Source: Lachnospiraceae bacterium
Lineage (GTDB): Bacteria; Bacillota; Clostridia; Lachnospirales; Lachnospiraceae
Direction of reading: 5' to 3'
NCBI GenBank assembly: GCA_024403235.1
Contig: JAKSSF010000010.1
Location: 1 to 64,000 of the forward strand
DNA length: 64,000 bases
Shown here: piece after piece, positions 30,227-38,747 of the stretch
Layout of the letters: each line of letters opens with the position of its first letter
Position numbering within the stretch: the stretch's first letter is position 1
Program-made: the position numbers and the translations under genes
Notes under the pieces: generated by a model
What the model saw: only the letters and a program-made list of their open reading frames with translations
Databases searched by the model: none
What the model was told of the DNA's origin: nothing

Positions 30227-33073
30227 ATGAGTGCTTATAAAGAACTACAACAGAAATTTGACAGCCAAGAGAAAAGAGAAGGACTCATAGTATCACTGTG
30301 GAGGGAAAGATCCTTGGGAAAACTTTTTACAAAATTAAAATCCTATATTCGTATTACAACCTGGGCTTATGTTGTTTTTGTCCTTTTGATCATTGCACTA
30401 TTATATATTGTAGGCACATCCCGTGTTGAAAATGCCTCCATATCTGTGGGTACGGTAAGAGACTTTAATGATAACTGGTTCATGAAATATGAAGAAAAAG
30501 AGTACCGGGTGGATTTTCCGTTTTTGGGAAGCAGTAAAGCAGAGGAACAGGTAGAGTATTACCGTACCTTAGAGAAGGAAGATGGTGGAAAAACCATAGC
30601 TTTTTTAACAGAAGATAAAAGAATCCGAATTTTGGTAGAGGATACAGAGATTTATTCTTTTGCTATGAATAATCAATATAAAATCGGGAAAGCCCCTGGG
30701 GATACGGTTGTGTTTGCCACTCTCCCGGCAGATTGTGAAGGGAAAGCCTTGCGCATTCTCACTTCTTCTCCTTATGACAATTTCGCTACCACTATGGCAG
30801 CCATTACCATAGGAGATTTGGGTTCCCAGGAAATCTCCTATTTGAAAATGAAATCTCAGGATGTTGCCATTGATATCCTCATTTTTATCGAATGCCTTGC
30901 TTTTCTGGCATTGGGAGTAGTAAATCTAAGCAATCGAAAAAATGTACCGGGAACCATCTCCTTTGGATTTACCTTATTTATGATTTCTGTTCTGGGAATT
31001 ATAGAAACCAAAATACCGGTCATTTTATTTGGGAATCCGTTTTTTATGTCAAATGTGGCTTATATAACCATGATGATGTTTCCCTTATTTTTGGAGTGTT
31101 ATTATTTCAAAATAACAAGACGATTTTTAATTTTTAGATACTGTGTATTTGCCTGCAGCTTATGTAATGTTTTGCTGCAAACCCTGCTACAACTATTGAA
31201 TATTGTGGATTATCAGCAAATGGGAATCTATTCGCAAATGCTGATTCTGATAGCTATCATCAGTGGATTTTCCAGCAGCATTATTGAAATTGCACAGGGA
31301 AAAAGAATGGGGCGTTTCAGTGTTATTTTTACATCTTCTGCCTTTTTCCTGGGGGGTGGCTTGGATCTCATAAGATTACAAACTGTCATTATAGGTGATT
31401 TTGCAATTTACACTCGTATTGCAGCAGCTTCATCAGGATTTATTTATTTTATCTCTGCAATGGTGCAACTATATACCCAGGAAATGAACCTGGTAAAAGA
31501 AAATCTGGAAACTGCCCAGGCGGCTTCTATAGCCAAGGATCAATTCCTTGCAACCATGAGTCACGAAATTCGTACCCCAATCAATGGTATCTTAGGTATG
31601 AATGAAATGATATTAAAGGATAGTAAAGAGCCTGTCATTTTAGAATATGCATCTGATATAAAAAGAGCAGGCACTTCTCTTTTAACCTTAGTAAATGAAA
31701 TTTTGGATGTATCCAAAGTACGAAGTGGAGGTCTTACCATAGAAGAAAAGGAATACGAAACCTTCCTGCTTTTCTATGACAGCCTGCATACCACAAAAAT
31801 GCGATGCGTAGATAAAGGGCTTCAATTTATAACAAATATTGATGAAAATTTGCCAAATAAACTCTTGGGAGATGACCAGAGAATACGACAAATCATTGTA
31901 AATTTATTAACCAATGCTATTAAGTATACGGAAAAAGGTAGCGTTACTTTCACCTGCCATTCTGAGCCACGAACAGAAAATACAGTGTTTTTGGTTATAG
32001 AAATTCAGGATACCGGCTATGGCATAGAGAAAACCCATCAGCATAAAATTTTTGAAGCCTTCTATCGTATGGAAAATAAAAATACCGATCGTATAGAAGG
32101 AACAGGCCTGGGATTGTCCCTGGTGCAGTCTTTGGTGAAAATGATGAATGGGTACATTGAAGTAGAAAGTACACCGGGAGAAGGCTCCACCTTCCGCGTC
32201 TTTATTCCACAGGAAGTAATAGATGAGAGTGCGCTGGGAGATTTTGAAGCACGATGCAAATCCTATGTGAATGAGGAAGAAACGGTAGAAAATATTCGTT
32301 TTGCCAAAGGGCAGCGAATCCTGGTAGTGGATGATGAGCCATTGAATTTGAAGGTGGTACAGGGATATTTGCGAGACAGTAATTTGGAACTTGTACTTGC
32401 AGGAGGCGGCAAAGAAGCCATTGCCTATGCAAAGGAGCAGACCTTCGATTTGATTATCTTAGATCACCGTATGCCGGAACCCGATGGTATTCAGGTATTT
32501 CAGGAAATCATTCAGTTTTTGCCGGCAGACTTACCTATCATCATGATGTCTGCAAATGCTTCCGATCAGGCCAAGGAAGATTATCTGCATATGGGCTTTA
32601 CCGATTATCTCAGTAAACCCACCAAAGAAAAAGAGCTGCAGGCTCTGTTAAAAGAGTATCTGCAAGTATCCGAAGAAGTGGTGGAGAAGACAGAGATAAA
32701 AGAAAAACCGGAGGATGCATTATTTATAGAAAAAATAAGAAAAGAAACCACTATCGATGTAGATACAGGACTTTCCTTTAATATGGAGGATGCTTCTTTT
32801 TATAAAACCATGCTTTTAGATGTATTTACGCCGGATAGGGCAGAGGAATTATCAGGCTATTTCCAAAGGCAGGATTTGGGGAACTATCAGATTAAAATAC
32901 ATAGTCTGAAATCCCTATTGAAGACAGTAGGTGCATTGGAATTATCCAAAGAAGCAGCTGATTTGGAAAATGCTTGTAAAAATAAGGATACAGATTATCT
33001 GGACTTGAATCATGATGGTTTTGTATTGCAGTTTATCAAAATGTGTAAGGTAATAGAGAGGAGTCAGGCATGA
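30227..33073 (+). CDS. hybrid sensor histidine kinase with receiver and Hpt domains
   Basis: A 948-residue membrane kinase. After a first membrane helix (TWAYVVFVLLIIALLYIVG) comes an outer domain of about 140 residues, then roughly seven membrane helices as in 7TMR sensors. HisKA has the phospho-acceptor His in ATMSHEIRTPINGIL. HATPase motifs are NLLTNAIKYTE and GTGLGLSLVQ. A receiver has Asp in LIILDHRMPEPDG. The C-terminal Hpt carries His in IKIHSLKSLLKTVG. A full His-Asp-His relay can thus pass to the response regulator encoded by the next, 4-base-overlapping gene. Signal unknown. Confidence 0.93.
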   Translation: MSAYKELQQKFDSQEKREGLIVSLWRERSLGKLFTKLKSYIRITTWAYVVFVLLIIALLYIVGTSRVENASISVGTVRDFNDNWFMKYEEKEYRVDFPFLGSSKAEEQVEYYRTLEKEDGGKTIAFLTEDKRIRILVEDTEIYSFAMNNQYKIGKAPGDTVVFATLPADCEGKALRILTSSPYDNFATTMAAITIGDLGSQEISYLKMKSQDVAIDILIFIECLAFLALGVVNLSNRKNVPGTISFGFTLFMISVLGIIETKIPVILFGNPFFMSNVAYITMMMFPLFLECYYFKITRRFLIFRYCVFACSLCNVLLQTLLQLLNIVDYQQMGIYSQMLILIAIISGFSSSIIEIAQGKRMGRFSVIFTSSAFFLGGGLDLIRLQTVIIGDFAIYTRIAAASSGFIYFISAMVQLYTQEMNLVKENLETAQAASIAKDQFLATMSHEIRTPINGILGMNEMILKDSKEPVILEYASDIKRAGTSLLTLVNEILDVSKVRSGGLTIEEKEYETFLLFYDSLHTTKMRCVDKGLQFITNIDENLPNKLLGDDQRIRQIIVNLLTNAIKYTEKGSVTFTCHSEPRTENTVFLVIEIQDTGYGIEKTHQHKIFEAFYRMENKNTDRIEGTGLGLSLVQSLVKMMNGYIEVESTPGEGSTFRVFIPQEVIDESALGDFEARCKSYVNEEETVENIRFAKGQRILVVDDEPLNLKVVQGYLRDSNLELVLAGGGKEAIAYAKEQTFDLIILDHRMPEPDGIQVFQEIIQFLPADLPIIMMSANASDQAKEDYLHMGFTDYLSKPTKEKELQALLKEYLQVSEEVVEKTEIKEKPEDALFIEKIRKETTIDVDTGLSFNMEDASFYKTMLLDVFTPDRAEELSGYFQRQDLGNYQIKIHSLKSLLKTVGALELSKEAADLENACKNKDTDYLDLNHDGFVLQFIKMCKVIERSQA

Positions 33074-33435
33074 AAAAAATTTTGGTTGTAGATGATGAAA
33101 CCGTTGCGTTACTTCGTATGAAGAAAATCTTAGGAAGTGAATATGCCATATCTTTATTGAAAAATGGAAAAGATGCGTTGGATTATATCATGGACATTGG
33201 AGTACCGGACCTGGTTATCATGGATATTGAAATGCCCCAGATGAACGGATTGGATTGTGTTCGTTCGTTGCGGGAGAAAAAAATCCAAGTGCCTGTTCTT
33301 TTTATGACAGGCATTGAAGATGAAGATATCAAAAATCAATGTCGTATTTTTGGCAATAGTGTCTATGTAGTAAAACCGGGCATGCCGGCAGATATTATGG
33401 AAAAGGTGAAAAGCCTGCTTTTGGCGGAAGAGTAA
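33070..33435 (+). CDS. stand-alone response regulator receiver protein
   Basis: A 121-residue single receiver domain with no output domain. The acidic pair is in ILVVDDETVALLRM, the phospho-acceptor Asp in LVIMDIEMPQMNG, and the Lys in YVVKPGMPADIM. Its ATG overlaps the stop of the hybrid kinase. It is the likely last step of that phosphorelay and may act by protein binding. Confidence 0.92.
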   Translation: MKKILVVDDETVALLRMKKILGSEYAISLLKNGKDALDYIMDIGVPDLVIMDIEMPQMNGLDCVRSLREKKIQVPVLFMTGIEDEDIKNQCRIFGNSVYVVKPGMPADIMEKVKSLLLAEE

Positions 33436-33503
33436 GGGAAAATCCTTTTCGTTAGTCATAAAAGAAACAAGCCAGTCATACAATGGTTCCATGGAGGTGT
33501 ACT

Positions 33504-34493
33504 ATGGAACCATTTTTTAGTGAATATTTTTATCTCAATCTTTATAAAAATCATACCTATGCGGGCAATTGCGGTTTTCTCAAATGGGAAATCACCAAGG
33601 AAAAGCATAAGGTCATTTTTTGTCTTAAAAATCTTCCCAGAGACTACAGTAACTGCATGGTAAAAACAGACAAAGGGGATCTTTTATGGAATTTTACTTT
33701 CACACAAGATTGCCAGGCAATTGTATGGCAGTTTTCTTTGGAAAATGAGATTGACCTGGCGGAAAAATTGCAAAAGATGCAGGAGTTGGAGATATGTTTT
33801 GAAACAGGCGTAAGTTGTAAAACAAAAGTTTCCCTGCCGGTTGATGTTGTACCTGTGAAATATGCAGACAGTGCTTCGGAAATTAAAAAGTCAAAGCAGG
33901 ATTCTGAAAGGGAGAACAAAAAAGAAGAACAGTTTATCCCCAAAAAAGAAATGCCTTCTTGGCAAGAGCCGCAGACACAAAAAGAACCTAATCTATTACA
34001 AGGAAATCGAGAAAATTATCCACAGACAAAAGAGATAGAAATATTGCAGGCGAAGCATTCTGATGCAGAATCAACGACGACTTCAGGAAACTATTTAGAA
34101 ATAGAAAACAAATCCATGAATTTTGAAAACGATGAAGCATTTTCAACGAAGAATTCATGGCAAAACTTATGTAAACTATACACAGTAGTCCATCCATTCC
34201 GGGATGACAGAGAATTTTTATCTGTAACGGTAAAAGATTTTCCAAGTCTGGGAGCAGATTGTCAAAAACTGTCTCATAATAGTTTTTTACTCCATGGCTT
34301 TTACAATTATCAGCATTTGATTTTGGGAAAGGTGGATCCGGATAGAGAACAGTATTATATAGGTGTACCGGGAGTGTATCAGGAACGGGAAAAGAAGTCT
34401 GCCCAGATGTTTGGATTTGTGGGTTTTGAAGGAATTGATAAAGAAATTATCAGAGGTTGCTTTGGGTATTATATGATTGAGGTGAGTCTGTAA
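33504..34493 (+). CDS. DUF6128-like protein of unknown function
   Basis: A 329-residue cytoplasmic protein. The N-terminal 100 residues have beta-rich spacing (HTYAGNCGFLKWEI), and a disordered, Lys/Glu/Gln-rich linker covers about residues 120-220. The C-terminal 95 residues end in QYYIGVPGVYQEREKKSAQM and GCFGYYMIEV. I recall this arrangement as DUF6128 in Lachnospiraceae. The ATG at 33504 has GGAGGT upstream. It follows the response regulator by 68 bases. No catalytic motif is visible. Confidence 0.68.
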   Translation: MEPFFSEYFYLNLYKNHTYAGNCGFLKWEITKEKHKVIFCLKNLPRDYSNCMVKTDKGDLLWNFTFTQDCQAIVWQFSLENEIDLAEKLQKMQELEICFETGVSCKTKVSLPVDVVPVKYADSASEIKKSKQDSERENKKEEQFIPKKEMPSWQEPQTQKEPNLLQGNRENYPQTKEIEILQAKHSDAESTTTSGNYLEIENKSMNFENDEAFSTKNSWQNLCKLYTVVHPFRDDREFLSVTVKDFPSLGADCQKLSHNSFLLHGFYNYQHLILGKVDPDREQYYIGVPGVYQEREKKSAQMFGFVGFEGIDKEIIRGCFGYYMIEVSL

Positions 34494-34508
34494 AGACTTA
34501 CCTCAATC
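34475..34508. repeat. 15-bp hairpin spanning the stop codon
   Basis: GATTGAGGTGAGTCT pairs with AGACTTACCTCAATC (one G-T) around the loop GTAA, which holds the TAA stop of the DUF6128-like gene. No T run follows on either strand, so it may be an RNA 3'-end stabiliser or a non-canonical terminator. Confidence 0.6.
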
Positions 34509-34562
34509 ACGTAATGTACAAAACTATTCATGACAGTCATCTTAGAATTACATATTTTATCG

Positions 34563-35081
34563 CTAAAACTCAGTCACACTATTTTCCAATCGCTTTAGTA
34601 AGGCTACCAGAGGCACAATCAATATGCCACAGCAGAAATTGCTGATTCCATGAATCATATCCCAAGGTAATCCCGCAATAATCCAGGCGATCATGCCGTG
34701 AAAATTTAAGCCAAATAATAGTGCCTGGGCGGGTGCATATAAGGTGCCAAATAAAAAGCCGTGAAGGGCACAGACTACCATATATACAAAAGGACGCAGC
34801 TTTGAAGGAATATTCTTAGGCAACAACATCGTAGCACCCCAAAGAACGGTCCAAATATACAGATAAGGTAACCACCAGGTGGCAAAGCCTGCAAACAACC
34901 CATTTAACAAGATATAAATATAAATGGGATAAAGGGCTTTTTTTCGGTACACCAAAGTATAGGTCATAGTAAACATGCCCAGCAAATGTACATTAGGGAT
35001 AAACTCCATAATGATTTTAGAGGCATACATAATAGAGCCCAGCATGGAAAAAATAACGATTTCTCTGACTGTAAGCTTCAT
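34563..35081 (-). CDS. ECF transporter S component, possibly for corrinoid
   Basis: A 172-residue polytopic membrane protein with five to six helices, starting KLTVREIVIFSMLGSIMYAS as in ECF substrate-binding (S) subunits. It has no ATPase or T subunit nearby, so it would share a common energising module (group II). It lies 2 bases after a DUF4430 lipoprotein gene. DUF4430 resembles the C-terminal domain of transcobalamin, so a vitamin B12-like substrate is a reasonable inference. No cobalamin riboswitch is visible upstream. Confidence 0.8.
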   Translation of the reverse strand: MKLTVREIVIFSMLGSIMYASKIIMEFIPNVHLLGMFTMTYTLVYRKKALYPIYIYILLNGLFAGFATWWLPYLYIWTVLWGATMLLPKNIPSKLRPFVYMVVCALHGFLFGTLYAPAQALLFGLNFHGMIAWIIAGLPWDMIHGISNFCCGILIVPLVALLKRLENSVTEF

Positions 35082-35083
35082 AC

Positions 35084-35557
35084 TTATTTTTCTACTTTAA
35101 AAGAATAGGTACTGCCGTCTACTACATCTGTCTGATCTACACCGGTAGAAGCATATTCCCCGTCAATGTAAAATGCCCAGTAGGTCTGGTCTACATCATA
35201 ATCTGCAGTTACGCCGTTTACGGTTTTTACATACAAACCATATTCACCTTCTTCTCCTTCGATTAAGCCTTCATCCAACAAAGCTTCCCCAACAGTTGCT
35301 TTCGTTGTGTTGATTGTAAAGTTAGTGGTGTTACCATCTCCGTCTACCACTTCTAAGATAAAGGATAAGGTGCCTTCTTCTGTGGCAGCATCGTCAGTTG
35401 TCTCTGCAGAAGTGTCTTCAGCTATATCAGCTACTTCTGTTTCTGCAGTAGTAGTTTCTGCAGGAGCTTCTGCTTTCTTGCCACAAGCAACTAGTGCCAA
35501 AGACAGAGCCATAATAAGGACCATACGCATTACAGAATTTCTCATTTTGTTTTTCAT
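35084..35557 (-). CDS. DUF4430 (transcobalamin C-terminal-like) lipoprotein
   Basis: A 157-residue lipoprotein: signal peptide RMVLIMALSLALVAC with the lipobox LVAC, an acidic Thr/Ala-rich linker, then a DUF4430 domain (TKATVGEALLDEGLIEGEEG; DQTYWAFYIDGEYASTGV). The motif YWAFYIDGEYA is typical of the family. It is anchored to the outer face of the membrane and lies directly upstream of the S component, so it is probably its extracellular ligand-capturing partner. The RBS on the minus strand is AGGAGA. Confidence 0.87.
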   Translation of the reverse strand: MKNKMRNSVMRMVLIMALSLALVACGKKAEAPAETTTAETEVADIAEDTSAETTDDAATEEGTLSFILEVVDGDGNTTNFTINTTKATVGEALLDEGLIEGEEGEYGLYVKTVNGVTADYDVDQTYWAFYIDGEYASTGVDQTDVVDGSTYSFKVEK

Positions 35558-35687
35558 AATAAAATTCTCCTATTGAAATAATTTTTTGTAATCTTTTCAG
35601 ACAGGTATCGGAAACTTTCTAAAAATTACAAACTGTATACTAGCACAAAGTAAAGGAACTTCACAATCCCTTTTTCTGGAATAATAT

Positions 35688-35716
35688 TTGACAAATACCC
35701 CATGGGGGTATATTAT
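35688..35716 (+). promoter_or_regulatory. CsoR-regulated promoter with operator in the spacer
   Basis: TTGACA at 35688-35693, a 17-base spacer and TATTAT at 35711-35716. The spacer contains ATACCCC-ATG-GGGGTAT (35695-35711), a palindrome of the CsoR/RcnR type. A bound repressor would block RNA polymerase directly. Confidence 0.85.
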
Positions 35717-35775
35717 AAGGCAAAAGAGAAACAGTTTTTACGGTATCAAAAGTCAAACCCAGAAAGGAATATACC

Positions 35776-36078
35776 ATGGATAGTAAAGAAGCAACCTGTT
35801 GTAAACATAAAGATTGTAGCGAAAAAGAAAGGAAAGATTTGATCAATCGTCTCAGCAGAATCGAAGGACAGATACGAGGTATCAAAGGTATGGTAGAAAA
35901 GGATGCCTATTGTACCGATGTTTTAGTGCAAGTATCCGCAGTTACCGCCGCTTTGAATAGTTTTAATAAAGCCCTGTTGGCAAACCATATCAAAACCTGT
36001 GTCATGGATGATATCAAAGCAGGAAAAGAAGAAACCGTGGATGAATTAGTAGAAACCCTGCAAAAGCTGATGAAATAG
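35776..36078 (+). CDS. csoR: copper-sensing repressor CsoR
   Basis: A 100-residue CsoR/DUF156 helical repressor. The copper(I) ligands expected in the family are present as C46, H71 and C75 (DAYCTDVL; NHIKTC), and RLSRIEGQIRGIKGMV is the family DNA-binding helix. Extra cysteines lie at 8, 9 and 14. Copper binding releases it from the operator in its own promoter. It is followed at 28 bases by copA in the same operon. Confidence 0.94.
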   Translation: MDSKEATCCKHKDCSEKERKDLINRLSRIEGQIRGIKGMVEKDAYCTDVLVQVSAVTAALNSFNKALLANHIKTCVMDDIKAGKEETVDELVETLQKLMK

Positions 36079-36106
36079 TGGTTTGCATTTAGGAAGGAAG
36101 AGCTAC

Positions 36107-38650
36107 ATGAACCAGTATGATGTAACCGGCATGACCTGTGCAGCCTGCAGTGCCAGAGTAGAAAAAGCCGTTGGAAAAGTAGAAGGTGTGGAGACCGTGG
36201 CGGTTAACTTGTTAACCAACAGCATGACCGTAGAAGGTAGTGCCACACCCCAGTGTATTATTCAGGCTGTAGAAGAGGCAGGGTATGGAGCCTCTTTACA
36301 TGAAAAAAATCAGACAAAAACAACTGCAAATTCCAAGGAAGAACCTTTCGAAGATAAAGAAACTCCTAAATTACAAAAGAGACTGATTGCTTCTGTATTG
36401 TTCTTGATTGTACTGATGTATGTTTCTATGGGACATGCCATGTGGCATTGGCCCCTGCCGGAATTTTTTACAGACAATCCTGTTGCCATAGGATTGCTAC
36501 AGCTACTGTTAACCATAGTCATTATGATTATCAATCAGCGATTTTTCCTGTCCGGTTGGAAAAGTATGGTAAATCGTGCTCCCAATATGGACGCATTGGT
36601 AGCCTTAGGAAGTGGAGCCGCCTTTGTCTATAGTATTTTTGGTCTTTTTGCTATGACGAATGCCCAAGTGAATGGAGATAGTATGCAGGCTATGCATTAT
36701 CTGCACGAATTATATTTTGAGTCTGCAGGTACCATTTTAACCTTGATTACGGTAGGCAAAATGCTGGAGGCAAGATCCAAAGGAAAAACCACCGATGCCC
36801 TAAAAAGTCTTATGCAATTGGCGCCTCAGACAGCTACACTTGTACGAAATCATGAAGAAGTAAAGGTGCCTGTGGAAGAGGTACAGGTAGGAGATATTTT
36901 TGTGGTTCGTCCGGGAGAAAGTATTCCGGTGGATGGAAAAATTCTGGAGGGACACAGCGCAATCAATGAATCTGCCTTAACCGGAGAGAGTATTCCGGTA
37001 GATAAGGAACCGGGAAATCCAGTCAGTGCCGCAACTATCAATCAATCCGGCTTTTTGATCTGCCAGGCTACCAGAGTAGGAGAGGATACCACCCTTTCTC
37101 AGATTATTCAGTTGGTAAGTGAGGGCGCTGCCACAAAAGCTCCCATCGCAAAAATCGCAGATAAAGTATCCGGTATTTTTGTCCCCACTGTCATTGTCGT
37201 TGCTGCTGTCACTTTTGTAGTATGGCTATTGGCTGGTCAGGATTTTGGCTTCGCCATTGCCAGAAGTATTTCCGTATTGGTGATCAGTTGTCCTTGTGCT
37301 TTAGGCTTGGCAACCCCTGTGGCTATTATGGTAGGCAGTGGTGTGGGTGCTAAAAATGGAATTTTATTTAAGAATGCCACCGCCTTAGAGGCAGCAGGAA
37401 AAGTAAAATTAATCGCCTTAGATAAGACCGGTACTTTGACAGAAGGTAGTCCCAAAGTCAAAAACATTTTTTCAGAAAAAGAAGATAGACTACTAATCAT
37501 TGCCTGTTCCTTAGAGGGGAAAAGTGAACATCCCCTGGCAAAAGCCATTACAGCATATGGACAGGAAAAACAAATCAAACTAGAACCTGTAGAAGCCTTT
37601 GAAGCCCTTCCCGGAAATGGATTACGGGCTGTTCTAAAGGGAGAAACAGTGTATGCAGGAAAAGAAGCCTTCATTGCAGAGATTACCCCTATTCCGGAAT
37701 CCCTTTTAGAACAGGTAAGGGAAGTAGCAAAGCAAGGTCACACCCCACTCTTTTTTGCCACAGAAACAGAATTTTTAGGAGCCATTACGGTAGCAGATAC
37801 CTTAAAGCCAGATAGTCAAAGTGCCATTACAGAACTTCACCAGTTAGGCTTGCAAACCGTCATGATAACGGGAGATAATGAAACCACAGCCAGGGCCATT
37901 GCAAAAGAGGCTGGTATTGATCGTGTCATAGCAGGGGTACTTCCCCAGGGCAAGGAACAGACCATTGCCGAATTACAGCAGGAAGGCATGGTGGCTATGG
38001 TAGGTGACGGCATCAATGATGCACCCGCATTAACCCGCGCAGAAATCGGTATTGCCATCGGTGCAGGTACCGATGTGGCAGTGGATGCAGCAGATATTGT
38101 ATTGATGAAAAGTCGTCTCCGGGATGTCACAGGAGCCATTCGCCTCAGTAGACAAACCTTAAAGAATATTCGGGAAAATCTTTTCTGGGCATTCTTTTAT
38201 AACTGCATCGGCATTCCCTTGGCAGCAGGTTTTTTTTACCCCCTGTTTGGTTGGAAATTAAATCCCATGTTTGGGGCTGCCGCTATGAGCTTATCCAGTT
38301 TCTGTGTGGTAACCAATGCGCTGCGATTAAATTTTTGTAAGATATATGGAGAAAAACAGCATTCCAATGAGAACTTCTCTGTGGAAGAAGAAACTCTGAA
38401 AATAGACAATAATACAATACAGGGAAAGGAAGAAACTACTATGAAAAAGACAATGAAAATCGAAGGTATGATGTGTATGCACTGCGAGGCAAGCGTGAAA
38501 AAAGTATTGGAGGATTTGCCGGAAGTAGCAGAAGCCCTTGTCAGCCACGAAACCGGTACTGCAGAAGTTACTCTTTCAGGAGACCTTTCTGATGAACAGC
38601 TAAAACAGGTAGTAGAGGCACAGGATTATAAGGTGATTGAAATTCAGTAA
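36107..38650 (+). CDS. copA: copper-exporting P1B-type ATPase with N- and C-terminal HMA domains
   Basis: An 847-residue copper pump. The N-terminal heavy-metal domain has GMTCAACSARVEK (C11, C14). The membrane CPC motif is C395-P-C397 in ISCPCALGLATP, the phosphorylated Asp is D439 in LDKTGTLTEG, and SEHPLAKAI and GDGINDAPAL are present. Unusually a second HMA domain is fused at the C-terminus (residues 779-847, MMCMHC), preceded by a GGGAAAGGAAG sequence and an in-frame ATG. The start at 36107 has AAGGAAG; a TTG 24 bases earlier is less likely. It is co-transcribed with csoR. Confidence 0.95.
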   Translation: MNQYDVTGMTCAACSARVEKAVGKVEGVETVAVNLLTNSMTVEGSATPQCIIQAVEEAGYGASLHEKNQTKTTANSKEEPFEDKETPKLQKRLIASVLFLIVLMYVSMGHAMWHWPLPEFFTDNPVAIGLLQLLLTIVIMIINQRFFLSGWKSMVNRAPNMDALVALGSGAAFVYSIFGLFAMTNAQVNGDSMQAMHYLHELYFESAGTILTLITVGKMLEARSKGKTTDALKSLMQLAPQTATLVRNHEEVKVPVEEVQVGDIFVVRPGESIPVDGKILEGHSAINESALTGESIPVDKEPGNPVSAATINQSGFLICQATRVGEDTTLSQIIQLVSEGAATKAPIAKIADKVSGIFVPTVIVVAAVTFVVWLLAGQDFGFAIARSISVLVISCPCALGLATPVAIMVGSGVGAKNGILFKNATALEAAGKVKLIALDKTGTLTEGSPKVKNIFSEKEDRLLIIACSLEGKSEHPLAKAITAYGQEKQIKLEPVEAFEALPGNGLRAVLKGETVYAGKEAFIAEITPIPESLLEQVREVAKQGHTPLFFATETEFLGAITVADTLKPDSQSAITELHQLGLQTVMITGDNETTARAIAKEAGIDRVIAGVLPQGKEQTIAELQQEGMVAMVGDGINDAPALTRAEIGIAIGAGTDVAVDAADIVLMKSRLRDVTGAIRLSRQTLKNIRENLFWAFFYNCIGIPLAAGFFYPLFGWKLNPMFGAAAMSLSSFCVVTNALRLNFCKIYGEKQHSNENFSVEEETLKIDNNTIQGKEETTMKKTMKIEGMMCMHCEASVKKVLEDLPEVAEALVSHETGTAEVTLSGDLSDEQLKQVVEAQDYKVIEIQ
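38421..38650 (+). other. possible internal start giving a CopZ-like chaperone
   Basis: Within copA, GGGAAAGGAAG at 38422-38432 lies 8 bases before an in-frame ATG at 38441. Translation from there gives a 69-residue protein, MKKTMKIEGMMCMHCEASVK onward, with the full length and MxCxxC motif of a stand-alone CopZ copper chaperone. This is an inference from the internal RBS. Confidence 0.45.
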
Positions 38651-38715
38651 AAACGATAAAGAGTAAAAAATTAGTTACATGTTTGAAAAGACCATTGCAT
38701 GTGTCTATAGTCTGA

Positions 38716-38747
38716 AGCCACTGGCAGTCGCCGGTGGCTATTTTTTT
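38716..38747. terminator. terminator after copA
   Basis: A 10-bp stem, AGCCACTGGC with GCCGGTGGCT, loop AGTC, then seven T residues. The T run is also the end of the convergent DMT transporter gene. Confidence 0.9.

Noticed and set aside
35558..35690. Cobalamin riboswitch for the DUF4430/ECF pair
   Set aside because: The region is too short and has no B12-box-like sequence.
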